DNA from: DATFDN01 sp963830565
GTDB taxonomy: Bacteria; Pseudomonadota; Alphaproteobacteria; Acetobacterales; Acetobacteraceae
NCBI GenBank assembly: GCA_963830565.1
Contig: CAWHMO010000002.1
Coordinates: 1 to 64,000, forward strand
Length of the DNA stretch: 64,000 nt
Direction: 5' to 3'
The stretch's first letter is position 1, and each line of letters opens with the position of its first letter. The notes under the pieces were generated by a model. That model was not told the origin of the DNA and did not search any database. It saw only the letters and a list, made by a program, of their open reading frames with translations. Positions 55,755 to 64,000 of this stretch are shown in pieces. A program made the position numbers and the translations under genes.

Positions 55755-56569
55755 CGCGGCTTCGCGGTCGGGTGCTGGTCATCGCGGGCTCGGATTCGAG
55801 CGGCGGCGCGGGCATCCAGGCCGACGTGAAGACGATCACCGCGCTCGGCGCCTATGCGGCGACCGCGCTCACCGCGCTCACCGCGCAGAACACGCTTGGC
55901 GTGCAGGGCGTCCTGCCGGTGCCATCGGATTTCCTGGCCTGGCAGATCGAGTCCGTGCTGGACGACATCGGGGCAGACGCGGTGAAGACCGGGATGCTGG
56001 GCGACGCCGTTGCGATCGAGCTTGTCTGCGACACGCTCGCCGTCCGAGCGCCTGGGGTTCCGGTGGTGGTAGACCCGGTCATGATCGCCAAGGGCGGCGC
56101 ACGCCTGCTCGCCGCCGAGGCGATCACCGTCCTGAAGCGCCGGCTGTTGCCGATGGCCGCCGTCCTCACGCCGAACCTGCCGGAAGCCGAGGCACTGGCC
56201 GGGATGGCGATCCCCGACTTGGCCGCCATGCGCCGCGCCGCCGCCGCGCTGCTCACGCTCGGGGTTCCCGCGATCTTGCTGAAGGGCGGACATCTGCCGG
56301 GCGAGACAGTGACCGACCTGCTGGCCACGGAAGATGGCATCGAGGAGTTCACCGCGCCGCGCATCGCGTCCCGTCATACGCATGGCACCGGCTGTACGCT
56401 GGCCAGCGCGCTGGCCGCGGGCCTCGCTCAGGGCCTGACGGTGCGCGAGGCGGTGCTGCGCGCGCGCCTTTATGTCCGGGCCGCCATCGCGAGCGCGCCC
56501 GGTCTGGGCGCCGGCCACGGCCCGCTGAACCACGCCGTCACCGTGGACCTTGCCGCCTTGCAATCGTAA
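55751..56569 (+). CDS. thiD: Hydroxymethylpyrimidine/phosphomethylpyrimidine kinase ThiD
   Basis: 272 residues from GTG 55751, overlapping glmM by 4 bp. Ribokinase-fold motifs: VLVIAGSDSSGGAGIQADVK, TALGAYAATALTALTAQNTL, VKTGMLGDA, VVVDPVMIAKGGARLLAAEA, LTPNLPEAEALAG, ILLKGGHLPGE, and the anion-hole region SRHTHGTGCTLASALAAGLA. It phosphorylates HMP and HMP-P in thiamine synthesis. In the window this supplies the cofactor pathway for TPP enzymes such as that at 17651, but no direct link is implied. Confidence 0.95.
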   Translation: MTRLRGRVLVIAGSDSSGGAGIQADVKTITALGAYAATALTALTAQNTLGVQGVLPVPSDFLAWQIESVLDDIGADAVKTGMLGDAVAIELVCDTLAVRAPGVPVVVDPVMIAKGGARLLAAEAITVLKRRLLPMAAVLTPNLPEAEALAGMAIPDLAAMRRAAAALLTLGVPAILLKGGHLPGETVTDLLATEDGIEEFTAPRIASRHTHGTGCTLASALAAGLAQGLTVREAVLRARLYVRAAIASAPGLGAGHGPLNHAVTVDLAALQS

Positions 56570-56579
56570 AAGCCGTGCG

Positions 56580-57420
56580 ATGAAGCACTGGCGAACTCGA
56601 TGATGTCCCCTGGGACCGCTTCGATCCGGCGAAGGTGGACCCGGAGGTGATCGGCCTGGTCAAGGCCGCGGCGATGGTGGAGCGGAACGGCACCGACTAC
56701 GCCATCTATCTTAACCGCGTGTTTCGTGATGATCCAGCCTTCCAGCAGGCGGCCGACAACTGGGCTGTGGAGGAGGTGCAGCACGGCGAGGCACTCGGGC
56801 GCTGGGCCATGCTGGCCGATCCCCAGTGGAACTACCGCGCCGCCTTCGAACGCTACAAGGCCGGCTACACGCTGCCGCTGGAGGCGACCGCCTCGGTGCG
56901 CGGATCGCGCTCCGGCGAGCTGATCGCGCGCTGCATGGTCGAGACCGGCACCTCCAGCTACTACACGGCGCTCGCCGAAGCGACGGCGGAGCCGGTGCTG
57001 AACGAGATCTGCCGCCGCATCGCGGCCGACGAGTTCCGCCACTTCAAGCTGTTCTACGATCATCTGCGCCGCTACCTCGCGCGCGAGAGGATCGGCGTGC
57101 TGCGCCGGCTCCGGATCGCGTTGGGACGCATCAACGAGAGCGAGGACGACGAGCTGGCCTATGCGTGGCACGCGGCCAACGAATCCCCCGCCCTGCCCTA
57201 TGGGCATCGTCGCTGCATCGCGGCCTATATGTCGCGCGCGGCGGGCTACTATCGCTTCCGCCATGTCGAGCGGGGCATGGGCATGATCCTGAAGGCGGTC
57301 GGGCTGAAGCCGCGCGGGCGGTTTTCGGACGCGATGGCGCGGATGGCTTGGCGGCTGATCCAGCGACGGCGGCGGCGCTTCATCGCCGAGGCGGCGGTGC
57401 TGTCGTCTTCCGTGGCGTAA
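56580..57420 (+). pseudogene. Ferritin-like protein (rubrerythrin/desaturase-like bundle), one frameshift near the start
   Basis: The main frame reads DDVPWDRFDPAKVDPEVIGL, AAAMVERNGTDYAIYLNRVF, WAVEEVQHGEALGRWAMLAD, MVETGTSSYYTALAEATAEP and IAADEFRHFKLFYDHLRRYL, with the E(6)Y and EExxH/DExxH pairs of a di-iron four-helix bundle. The only good start, ATG 56580 (MKHW), is in another frame; deleting one C at 56592 gives MKHWELDDVPWDRFDPAKVD. Total about 279 residues with a basic C-terminal helix (RLIQRRRRRFIAEAAVLSS). Oxygen- or stress-linked function likely. It precedes the DUF3311/symporter pair by 16 bp. Confidence 0.75.
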
Positions 57421-57436
57421 CGGGAGAGGAACCGGG

Positions 57437-57670
57437 ATGTCCATGTCGGCCAGGCCACGGGGTCCGGCGCATCGCTGGAGCTGGCTGCGATTGCTGCTGG
57501 TGCTGCCCTTCATCGCCCTGTTCTGGGTTCCGTCCTACAACACGATCGAGCCGATCGCCTTCGGCGTCCCGTTCTTCTACTGGTATCAGCTCGCCTGGAT
57601 CGTGGTTTCGGGCGTGATCATCGGCCTCGTGTATCTCGCCGAGCACCGGGGTAGGGGGACCGGGCCATGA
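57437..57670 (+). CDS. DUF3311 family small membrane protein
   Basis: 77 residues from ATG 57437. Two membrane helices are present: LRLLLVLPFIALFWVPSYNT and FFYWYQLAWIVVSGVIIGLV. The ending LVYLAEHR and the PSYN...P..FGVPFFYWYQ motif are characteristic of DUF3311, which nearly always precedes a sodium:solute symporter. It overlaps that symporter gene by 4 bp (ATGA). It probably acts as a small partner subunit of the transporter, as YhdT does for PanF. Confidence 0.9.
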   Translation: MSMSARPRGPAHRWSWLRLLLVLPFIALFWVPSYNTIEPIAFGVPFFYWYQLAWIVVSGVIIGLVYLAEHRGRGTGP

Positions 57671-59199
57671 GCTGGGTCACGATCGGCGTTTTCGTCGGGC
57701 TGTTCCTGTTCGTCACCTGGCTAGGCTTCTACGCGGCACACTGGCGCCGGGGCGACCTGACGCAACTGCATGAGTGGGGGCTCGGCGGCCGCCGGTTCGG
57801 CACCATGGTCACCTGGTTCCTGCTCGGCGGCGACCTGTACACGGCCTACACCTTCATTGCCGTGCCCGCGGTGCTGTTCGGCGCCGGCGCGCTGGGCTAC
57901 TTCGCCGTGCCGTACACCATCATGGTGTACCCGATCCTCTATATCGTGTTCCCCCGGCTCTGGGCGGTGTCGCACCGGCACGGCTACATCACCACGGCGG
58001 ACTTCGTGCGCGGACGCTTCGGCAATCGCTGGCTGGCGCTGGCCGTGGGCGTGACCGGCATCCTCGCCACCATGCCCTACATCGCCTTGCAGCTCGTCGG
58101 CATGCAGGTGGTGATCGGGGCGATGGGATTCCCCGATACCGGGGTCGCCGGCGATCTGCCGCTGATCATCGCCTTCCTGATCCTGGCCGCGTTCACCTAC
58201 ACCTCGGGCCTGCGCGCGCCGGCGATGATCGCGGTTGTCAAGGACCTGCTGATCTACATTACCGTCATCGCCGCCGTGATCGTGATTCCGATCCAGCTCG
58301 GCGGCTACGACAAGGTCTTCGCCGCGGTACCGCCGGCCAAGCTGCTGCTGGCGAGCCCGCCGGCGGGCTCGCTGGGCAGCTACAGCATCTACGCCACGCT
58401 CGCCTTCGGCTCGGCCTGGGCGCTGTTCCTCTATCCGCACTCGGCGACCGCCCTGCTCGGCGCCTCCGGCGTGCGGGTGATCCGGCGTAACGCGGCGATC
58501 CTGCCGGCCTACTCCATCCTGCTCGGGCTGCTGGCGCTGCTCGGCTTCATGGCCATCGCCGCCAAGGTCCAGGGCCTGCCGGAGTTCGCCGCCGGCTTCA
58601 AGCGATACGGCAACAACTTCTCCATCCCGGCGGTACTCCTGCACGCCTTTCCGGACTGGTTCGTCGGCCTCGCCTTCGCCGCCATCGCCATCGGCGCGCT
58701 GGTGCCGGCGGCGATCATGTCGATCGCGACGGCGAACATCTTCACCCGCAACATCTACCGCGAGTTTATCCGTCCGTTTGCGACCGATGCGCAGGAAAGC
58801 CAGGTGGCGAAGCTGGTGTCGCTGGTGGTGAAGGCGGGGGCGCTGGTGTTCATCTTCGCCTTGCCGTTGCAATACGCCCTCTGGCTGCAGTTGCTGGGCG
58901 GGATCTGGATCATCCAGACCGCCCCCTCGGTCCTGCTAGCGCTCTACACCCGGATGCTGAACGGCTGGGCGCTGCTGATCGGTTGGGCGGTCGGCTTCGT
59001 GCTCGGCACATGGATGGCCTTCGCAAACGGTTTTGGCCCGGTCTATCCGCTGCATCTGCTCGGCACGACCGTGCCCTGCTACATCGCCGTAAGCGCGGTG
59101 GTCGCAAACATCGGGGTTTCGGTGGTGTTGTCGCTGGTGCTGAACGTGGTCGCCTCGGATCGGCACAACGACCTGACCGTGAGTCAGGACTACGTCTGA
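57667..59199 (+). CDS. Sodium:solute symporter (monocarboxylate/acetate-type)
   Basis: 510 residues from ATG 57667. About 13 hydrophobic helices are visible. SSS-family features are LHEWGLGGRRFGTMVTWFLL and GGDLYTAYTFIAVPAVLFGA near the N-terminus, GYITTADFVRGRFGNRWLAL in the middle (characteristic of the family), and LVPAAIMSIATANIFTRNIY. Similar proteins include rhizobial MctP, which takes up lactate, pyruvate and alanine. The pairing with DUF3311 supports this group. Its 3' end overlaps the convergent cyclase gene by 10 bp. Substrate tentative. Confidence 0.9.
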   Translation: MSWVTIGVFVGLFLFVTWLGFYAAHWRRGDLTQLHEWGLGGRRFGTMVTWFLLGGDLYTAYTFIAVPAVLFGAGALGYFAVPYTIMVYPILYIVFPRLWAVSHRHGYITTADFVRGRFGNRWLALAVGVTGILATMPYIALQLVGMQVVIGAMGFPDTGVAGDLPLIIAFLILAAFTYTSGLRAPAMIAVVKDLLIYITVIAAVIVIPIQLGGYDKVFAAVPPAKLLLASPPAGSLGSYSIYATLAFGSAWALFLYPHSATALLGASGVRVIRRNAAILPAYSILLGLLALLGFMAIAAKVQGLPEFAAGFKRYGNNFSIPAVLLHAFPDWFVGLAFAAIAIGALVPAAIMSIATANIFTRNIYREFIRPFATDAQESQVAKLVSLVVKAGALVFIFALPLQYALWLQLLGGIWIIQTAPSVLLALYTRMLNGWALLIGWAVGFVLGTWMAFANGFGPVYPLHLLGTTVPCYIAVSAVVANIGVSVVLSLVLNVVASDRHNDLTVSQDYV

Positions 59200-59867
59200 C
59201 CCAGTTCCTCCAGCGCAATCACCCGCGCCGGGGCACCGTCGCTGCCGATCAGCTTCAGCGGCGCGCAGACGAGGAAGGTGCGCGGGTTTTCTAGCGCCAT
59301 CAGGTTCGACAGGTACTCGATCAGGATCACCCCCTGCTTGAGCAGGAGCTGGTGGGTCACATATTCCCCGGCCTCGGCCTCCGGTAGGCCCATGATGGCG
59401 TTGCGGATGCAGCGATCCTGCGGGAAATCGAAGCCGACCGCCTTGATGCCCCGCCGGCGGAGCCAGCGCGCCGCCTCTTCCGTCATCCAGGGCGCCTCGG
59501 CCCAGAAGGCGGGCATGGCGATGTCGCGTGCGCGGTCCCAGCCCGCGCGCACCAGCACGATGTCGCTTTCACGCACATGCTCCCCCGCCGCCCGCATATG
59601 CGCCTCGGTGATCGGCGCGTTCGCGCCGGCGGCGCGCACGTCCACGATGGCGGCCTCCCCGATCACCTGATCGAGCGGAACCGCGTCGGTGGTCGCGCCG
59701 TCGCGCATGAAATGGCGCGGGCCGTCCATGTGGGTGAAGGAATGGACGCTGCCCGAGAGCCACGTCACCTGAGAATGGCCCTGATCATGCGTGCGGTGCA
59801 GATGCTGCTCGCCGAGCCAGCGGAAATGGCCGGGCTGAATCGCGGTGGACAGGTCGATGATGCGCAT
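59190..59867 (-). CDS. Cyclase family protein (kynurenine formamidase-like hydrolase)
   Basis: 225 residues from ATG 59867 (MRIIDLSTAIQPGHFRWLGE). The metal site motif SVHSFTHMDGPRHFMRDGAT corresponds to the HxGTHxDxPxH signature of the cyclase family (PF04199), with a Phe in place of the usual Gly. IVLVRAGWDRARDIAMPAFW, KAVGFDFPQDRCIRNAIMGL and THQLLLKQGVILIEYLSNL are the further conserved blocks. Members hydrolyse cyclic or formamide bonds, for example KynB or isatin hydrolase. The substrate is not assignable. It lies divergent from the serine hydrolase at 59974. Confidence 0.85.
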   Translation of the reverse strand: MRIIDLSTAIQPGHFRWLGEQHLHRTHDQGHSQVTWLSGSVHSFTHMDGPRHFMRDGATTDAVPLDQVIGEAAIVDVRAAGANAPITEAHMRAAGEHVRESDIVLVRAGWDRARDIAMPAFWAEAPWMTEEAARWLRRRGIKAVGFDFPQDRCIRNAIMGLPEAEAGEYVTHQLLLKQGVILIEYLSNLMALENPRTFLVCAPLKLIGSDGAPARVIALEELGQT

Positions 59868-59973
59868 TCGAGCCTCCACGCCCAGTATCGCGCGTTCCGC
59901 GGGCTCCGGAAGGTTGCGGCCGCCCGATACGGCTGCCAGCATGCCCAAACGCTCAGAACAGAGGCGCGGAACA

Positions 59974-61230
59974 ATGAGGCGATATTTATTGCTGCTCGCG
60001 TCGGCGCTGATCGCGGGTACGCTGAGTGCGGCGCGGGCCGTCGACCTGCCGAGAGCCGACCCGGCCTCCGTTGGATTGGACGCGGCCAGGCTCGGCCAGA
60101 TCACCCAGATGCTGCAGGACGATGTGGGGCACCATGTCCTGCCCGGCGCGGTGCTGCTCATCGCCCGGCACGGCAAGGTCGCCTACGAACAGGCTTTCGG
60201 ACAGCGCGACCCGCAGGCGAACGCGGCGATGGCCCGCGACGACATCTTCCGCATCTATTCGATGAGCAAGCCGATCACCGTGGTGGCGGCGCTGATGCTG
60301 CTTGAGCAAGGGAAGATCGCGCTTGACGAGCCGGTTTCGAAGTACCTACCGCAGTTCGCCCATGTGCAGGTTGCCGTGGTGGATCCGAACAGCCAGCTCA
60401 TGCACCTGGTTCCGCCAGACCGGGCGATGACGTTGCAGGATCTGATGCGTCACACCGCCGGGCTGACCTACGGCTTTTTCGGTGATACGCCAGTCAAGAA
60501 GGCATACCTCGCTGCCAACCTCTTCCAGGGCGACTTCGACAACGCGATCTTCGTGGACCGGCTCGCCAAGCTGCCGCTCGGCTACCAACCCGGCACGACC
60601 TGGGACTACAGCCACGCAATCGACGTGCTCGGCCGGGTAGTGGAGGTCGTTTCCGGCAAGTCGCTCTATCAGTTCGAGAAGGACAATCTGCTGGATCCGC
60701 TTGGCATGGCGGACACGGCCTTCGACGTCACCGATCCAGCCAAGCAGGGCCGCGTCGTCGAGCCGTTCCAGGACGAACGATCCTTTGGCGCGGATGCGAC
60801 GATGAACGACCCGCGCAAGCCCCAGCACTGGCAGTCGGGCGGCGGCGGCATGGTCTCCACGACCGAGGACTATGCCCGTTTCCTGCAGATGATGCTGAAC
60901 GGCGGGATGCTGGAGAACCACCGCTATCTCGGCCCGCAGACCGTCGCCTACATGACGGCCGACCAGCTCGGCACAGCAAAGCCTGGTCCGTACCATCTTC
61001 CCGGCCCGGGCTACGGGTTCGGCCTCGGTGTCGCGGTGCGGGTCGACAAGGGCGTGGCACCCTTCCCCGGCGATGTCGGCGACTGGTACTGGGGCGGAGC
61101 CGGCGGCACCTACATGTGGGTCGACCCGGCGAAAGATATGCTGGTCGTGTTCATGATGCAGTCACCCAAGCAGCGGCTGCATTACCGCTCCGTGCTGCGC
61201 GACATGGTCAACGCGGCGGTCGCGCAGTAG
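59974..61230 (+). CDS. Exported serine hydrolase (beta-lactamase / class C esterase family)
   Basis: 418 residues from ATG 59974. Signal peptide: RRYLLLLASALIAGTLSAAR. Catalytic motifs: SxxK in FRIYSMSKPITVVAALMLLE (Ser about 96), the YxN equivalent in TWDYSHAIDVLGRVVEV, and the C-terminal GGAGGTYMWV near the HxG position. MTLQDLMRHTAGLTYGFFGD is a typical conserved stretch of this family (PF00144). Such proteins act as esterases, DD-peptidases or transacylases. There is no sign of true beta-lactamase specificity. It converges with the agmatinase-family gene, 9 bp apart. Confidence 0.9.
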   Translation: MRRYLLLLASALIAGTLSAARAVDLPRADPASVGLDAARLGQITQMLQDDVGHHVLPGAVLLIARHGKVAYEQAFGQRDPQANAAMARDDIFRIYSMSKPITVVAALMLLEQGKIALDEPVSKYLPQFAHVQVAVVDPNSQLMHLVPPDRAMTLQDLMRHTAGLTYGFFGDTPVKKAYLAANLFQGDFDNAIFVDRLAKLPLGYQPGTTWDYSHAIDVLGRVVEVVSGKSLYQFEKDNLLDPLGMADTAFDVTDPAKQGRVVEPFQDERSFGADATMNDPRKPQHWQSGGGGMVSTTEDYARFLQMMLNGGMLENHRYLGPQTVAYMTADQLGTAKPGPYHLPGPGYGFGLGVAVRVDKGVAPFPGDVGDWYWGGAGGTYMWVDPAKDMLVVFMMQSPKQRLHYRSVLRDMVNAAVAQ

Positions 61231-61239
61231 CACGCCGAA

Positions 61240-62205
61240 TCAGTCCCGCCGGACGCGCGCCTCGGCGGCGAGGCAGAGGATCTCGAACAGGATCGAGGCG
61301 GCGTTGAATGCGGTGATGGTGCCGGCGTCGAACGGCGGTGAGACCTCGACCAGATCGGCGCCGATGACATCGACGCCGCGCAGCGCGCGCAGCAGCCGGA
61401 TCGCCTGCAGCGCGCGCATCCCGCCCGCCTCGGGCGTGCCGGTTCCCGGCGCCTCCGCCGGGTCGAGGCTGTCGATGTCGAAGGAGAGATAGACCGGCCC
61501 GTCGCCCACGACCCGATGCGCCTCCTCGGCGGCGTAGCGCCAGCCCTTGTCGTCGAACTCGTCCATGCCCAGCACCCGCATCCCGCTGCGCTGGCTGAAG
61601 CCCCACATATCGCGATCGTTGGTGGTGCCGCGAATGCCGATCTGTATGACTCGCCTGGGATCGAGCACACCAGCCTCCACCGCGCGGCGGAACGGGGCGC
61701 CGTGATGCAGGCGCGAGCCGAGATAGTCGTCGCCGGTGTCGCAATGCGCGTCGATGTGGATCATGCCGACCGGGCGCGCGGCGCCCACTGCGCGCAGGAT
61801 CGGGAAGCTGATCGCGTGATCGCCGCCGACCGAGACGGGCGTCACGCCGGCCGCGACCACGGTGCGGTAGAAGACGGCGATCTCGTCGAGTGCGCCGGCA
61901 AGTTCGAATGGCTGCTCGATCCAGCAATCGCCAACATCGCGCACGCGCGCTTGCGCGAAGGGAGCGATCCCGGTCGCGGCGTTGATCCGGCGCAGCAGCG
62001 CTGATTGCTCGCGGACAGCGCGCGGGCCGTGGCGAGTGCCGGACCGATTGGTCACGCCGCCATCGAAGGGCACGCCGACAAGCGCGACGTCGGCTTCGGC
62101 GAGGCTTTCCGTGTAGGGGGCGCGGAAGAACGTCGTGATGCCGGTGTAGCGCGGGCGGGCCTGTGGGTCGGCGAGTTCGGTGTATTTCGTGGGATGCTTG
62201 CTCAT
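61240..62205 (-). CDS. Agmatinase / ureohydrolase family protein
   Basis: 321 residues from ATG 62205. The dinuclear manganese motifs of the arginase family are complete: VSVGGDHAISFPIL, MIHIDAHCDTGDDYLGSRLH, VYLSFDIDSLDPAEAPGTGT and VIGADLVEVSPPFDAG. The N-terminal PRYTGITTFFRAPYTE and VGVPFDGGVTNRSGTRHGPR are agmatinase- or guanidinobutyrase-type. It hydrolyses a guanidino substrate to urea and an amine. Agmatine is the usual guess, but guanidinobutyrate is equally possible. No polyamine gene lies next to it. Confidence 0.9.
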   Translation of the reverse strand: MSKHPTKYTELADPQARPRYTGITTFFRAPYTESLAEADVALVGVPFDGGVTNRSGTRHGPRAVREQSALLRRINAATGIAPFAQARVRDVGDCWIEQPFELAGALDEIAVFYRTVVAAGVTPVSVGGDHAISFPILRAVGAARPVGMIHIDAHCDTGDDYLGSRLHHGAPFRRAVEAGVLDPRRVIQIGIRGTTNDRDMWGFSQRSGMRVLGMDEFDDKGWRYAAEEAHRVVGDGPVYLSFDIDSLDPAEAPGTGTPEAGGMRALQAIRLLRALRGVDVIGADLVEVSPPFDAGTITAFNAASILFEILCLAAEARVRRD

Positions 62206-62365
62206 GGCGCTCGACTGTACCAGGTCACTGGCACGCAGGTCCACGATGCCGTGGTCCCGCTGGAGTTCGTTCGGATCTTGCAGCCTCACGCCTGTGACAT
62301 ACTCCCGCAGCCGCGTTATCGTCCATGTATGCGGCGGAGGCCGCATCCTTGGGGGAGGAAAAGTT

Positions 62366-64000
62366 ATGGAGTGGACAATTACGAGAAAGTGGCTTCTTGC
62401 CTGTGCGTCGGTCTCGGCACTCTGCACAAACAGCGTCGTGTCGGCCGCGATGACCCAGCCGGCGCCGGATCAGCAACAAACGGGCCAGCCGGATGCGGCG
62501 ACACTGACGCCGATCAAGCACGTGATCGTCATTGTAGGCGAGAACCGCAGCTTCGATCATATGTTTGGCACGTACCAGCCACGTGCCGGACAAACGATCT
62601 CCAATCTCCTGTCCAAGGGCATCGTCAACGCTGATGGCTCGCCCGGACCGAATTTCGCGACGGCGGCGCAGAACCAGGCCCAGGATACCACGACGTACAG
62701 CCAGAGCCCGACCATTACTGGGCCGTACACGACCCTGCCGCCGCCGAACACCGACAGCACACCGCAGACGGCGAGCGACACCAGCCCGCCGCCCTTCGCA
62801 ACCCTCGCGGCGGCGAGAGCGGCCGATCACGGGCTGTTGGGCCAAGCCTATAACCTGCTGACGACCGGGGCCTCCGGCCTCCCCAAGGACAGCATCGACA
62901 CCCGCATCGCCAACGCCACCAGCCTGCCGAATGGCCCCTATCAGCTGACCGGGCCGACTCTTGGCTACGACGATTATACCGGTAGTCCGGTGCATCGGTT
63001 CTACCAAATGTGGCAGCAGACGGATTGCAGCGTCCAGCAGGCGAACGCGGCCAATCCGAGCGGCTGCCTGAAGGACCTGTTCCCCTGGGTCGAGGTCACT
63101 ATCGGCGCCGGCAGCAATGGCCAGCCGCAACCCGCTGGTTTCAACGACGAAAGCACCAATGAGGGTGCGCTTTCGATGGGATTTTATAACGTGCTCCAAG
63201 GCGACATGCCGTATTTCAAGTCGCTTGCCGACCAGTACACTCTTGCTGACAATTACCATCAGCCCATCATGGGAGGCACCGGAGCCAACAGCATCGCGAT
63301 CGGGACCGCTGACGCGATCTGGTACAGCGACGGCAAGGGCAATCCCGCGACGCCGCCTGCCAATCAGATCGAGAATCCCAACCCGCAGCCTGGCACCAGC
63401 AACTACTACACGCAGGACGGCTACTCCGGAGGTTCGTACAGCGAATGCTCTGATCCGAACCAGCCGGGCGTCAGCCCTATCCTGAGCTACCTGCAATCGC
63501 TGCCCACGCGCCCCAACGCGAACTGCGACCCGGGCCACTACTATCTGCTGAACAACTACGATCCGGGGTATTTCGGCAACGGCGAGGTCGATACGATCCA
63601 TACCTATGCGATCCCGCCTTCGCCGGTGCGCACGATCGCCGACGTGCTGCTGAAGCACAAGGTTTCCTGGGCGTATTTCGGCGAAGGCTGGAACCAGTAT
63701 CTCCAAAACCCGAATGACAGCGCCGATGTTTACTGCAATATCTGCAACCCGTTCCAGTACGAAACCGCGATCATGGCGAATCCGGAGATACGCGAACAGC
63801 ACTTGAAGGACACCCAGGACCTCTACGAAGGTCTTGAGCGAGGGTATATTCCAGCGGTGTCCTTCGTGAAGCCTGGCAGCTATAACGATGGCCACCCCGC
63901 CTCGTCCAAGTTCGACATCTTCGAGGCTTTCACGAAGAAGATCCTGACCAGCCTGCAAAACCATCCCGATCTCTGGGCAAGCACGGCGGTGTTCATCACC
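62366..64000 (+). CDS. Alkaline-phosphatase-superfamily phosphoesterase (phospholipase C/acid phosphatase type), cut by right edge
   Basis: ATG 62366 follows GGGGGAGG by a few bases. An export signal (ITRKWLLACASVSALCTNSV ... VSAA) is followed by IKHVIVIVGENRSFDHMFGT, the N-terminal metal/nucleophile motif of the phosphoesterase family (PF04185). Also visible are FYQMWQQTDCSVQQANAANP, SMGFYNVLQGDMPYFKSLAD, QYTLADNYHQPIMGGTGANS and AIGTADAIWYSDG, and the coding continues to the window end with GYIPAVSFVKPGSYNDGHPA. The first 545 codons are present. Members include PlcC/PlcH phospholipases and AcpA. It is a plausible substrate for the T2SS in this window, though no direct evidence exists. Confidence 0.9.
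   Translation, partial: MEWTITRKWLLACASVSALCTNSVVSAAMTQPAPDQQQTGQPDAATLTPIKHVIVIVGENRSFDHMFGTYQPRAGQTISNLLSKGIVNADGSPGPNFATAAQNQAQDTTTYSQSPTITGPYTTLPPPNTDSTPQTASDTSPPPFATLAAARAADHGLLGQAYNLLTTGASGLPKDSIDTRIANATSLPNGPYQLTGPTLGYDDYTGSPVHRFYQMWQQTDCSVQQANAANPSGCLKDLFPWVEVTIGAGSNGQPQPAGFNDESTNEGALSMGFYNVLQGDMPYFKSLADQYTLADNYHQPIMGGTGANSIAIGTADAIWYSDGKGNPATPPANQIENPNPQPGTSNYYTQDGYSGGSYSECSDPNQPGVSPILSYLQSLPTRPNANCDPGHYYLLNNYDPGYFGNGEVDTIHTYAIPPSPVRTIADVLLKHKVSWAYFGEGWNQYLQNPNDSADVYCNICNPFQYETAIMANPEIREQHLKDTQDLYEGLERGYIPAVSFVKPGSYNDGHPASSKFDIFEAFTKKILTSLQNHPDLWASTAVFIT

Noticed and set aside
62225..63964. A 579-residue open frame antisense to the phosphoesterase
   Set aside because: The forward frame has a ribosome site, signal peptide and family motifs; the reverse frame is Arg/Val-rich without any.

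Overview
This is a high-GC, gene-dense window from what is most likely an alphaproteobacterium of the Rhodospirillales/Acetobacteraceae type. The inference rests on the order pal-cpoB-tilS-ftsH-folP-glmM-thiD near the right side, the ComF/rhodanese/methyltransferase neighbourhood at the left edge, a GMC-type (gluconate-dehydrogenase-like) oxidoreductase cluster, and overlapping GTGA/ATGA gene junctions. No rRNA, tRNA or CRISPR array was seen.

Layout. 1-2640: left-edge comF fragment, a multi-rhodanese gene shattered by many single-base indels, and a BioC-like methyltransferase. 2682-6080: a short catabolic operon (SDR dehydrogenase, FAD monooxygenase, MFS transporter). 6089-13066: a restriction-modification gene destroyed by layered insertions: an IS66 element with an exact 8-bp target duplication, then an IS5-family element that itself carries a 2-kb serine-recombinase element. 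The recombinase element has perfect 14-bp inverted ends around a GT/AC dinucleotide. 13213-17644: GMC dehydrogenase, its subunit-3-like partner, a membrane protein and an enolase-superfamily enzyme. 17651-20616: TPP enzyme, DUF892 ferritin-like protein and a DUF6496-like protein (stress-type genes). 20624-28000: RND efflux pair, ABC exporter and two small exported proteins.

28021-42766 holds a complete-looking but scattered type II secretion system (gspL; gspI-J-M-C-K; gspD; gspG; prepilin peptidase; gspE-F-H), interleaved with a Tat/Sec-exported ferritin-like protein, an exported beta-propeller protein and a lytic transglycosylase. 42832-46332: hybrid histidine kinase, an SDR remnant and a second DUF892 protein. 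46443-56569: gamma-glutamyltransferase followed by the housekeeping block pal, cpoB, tilS, ftsH, folP, glmM, thiD, with a decayed alpha/beta-hydrolase fragment wedged between cpoB and tilS. 56580-64000: ferritin-like protein, DUF3311 + sodium:solute symporter, cyclase-family hydrolase, serine hydrolase, agmatinase-family enzyme and a right-edge phosphoesterase.

The most interesting structure is the nested serine-recombinase element at 10199-12197: joining its two ends gives a near-perfect palindrome around a 2-bp core, as expected for a serine-recombinase attP, and its reading frames run through the junction. A second theme is the number of single-base frameshifts in otherwise well-preserved genes (rhodanese, recombinase, GMC, DUF6496-like, both RND genes, prepilin peptidase, gspH, cpoB, ferritin-like). 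These look more like base-calling errors than true decay in several cases, so those genes should be read as possibly intact in the organism.
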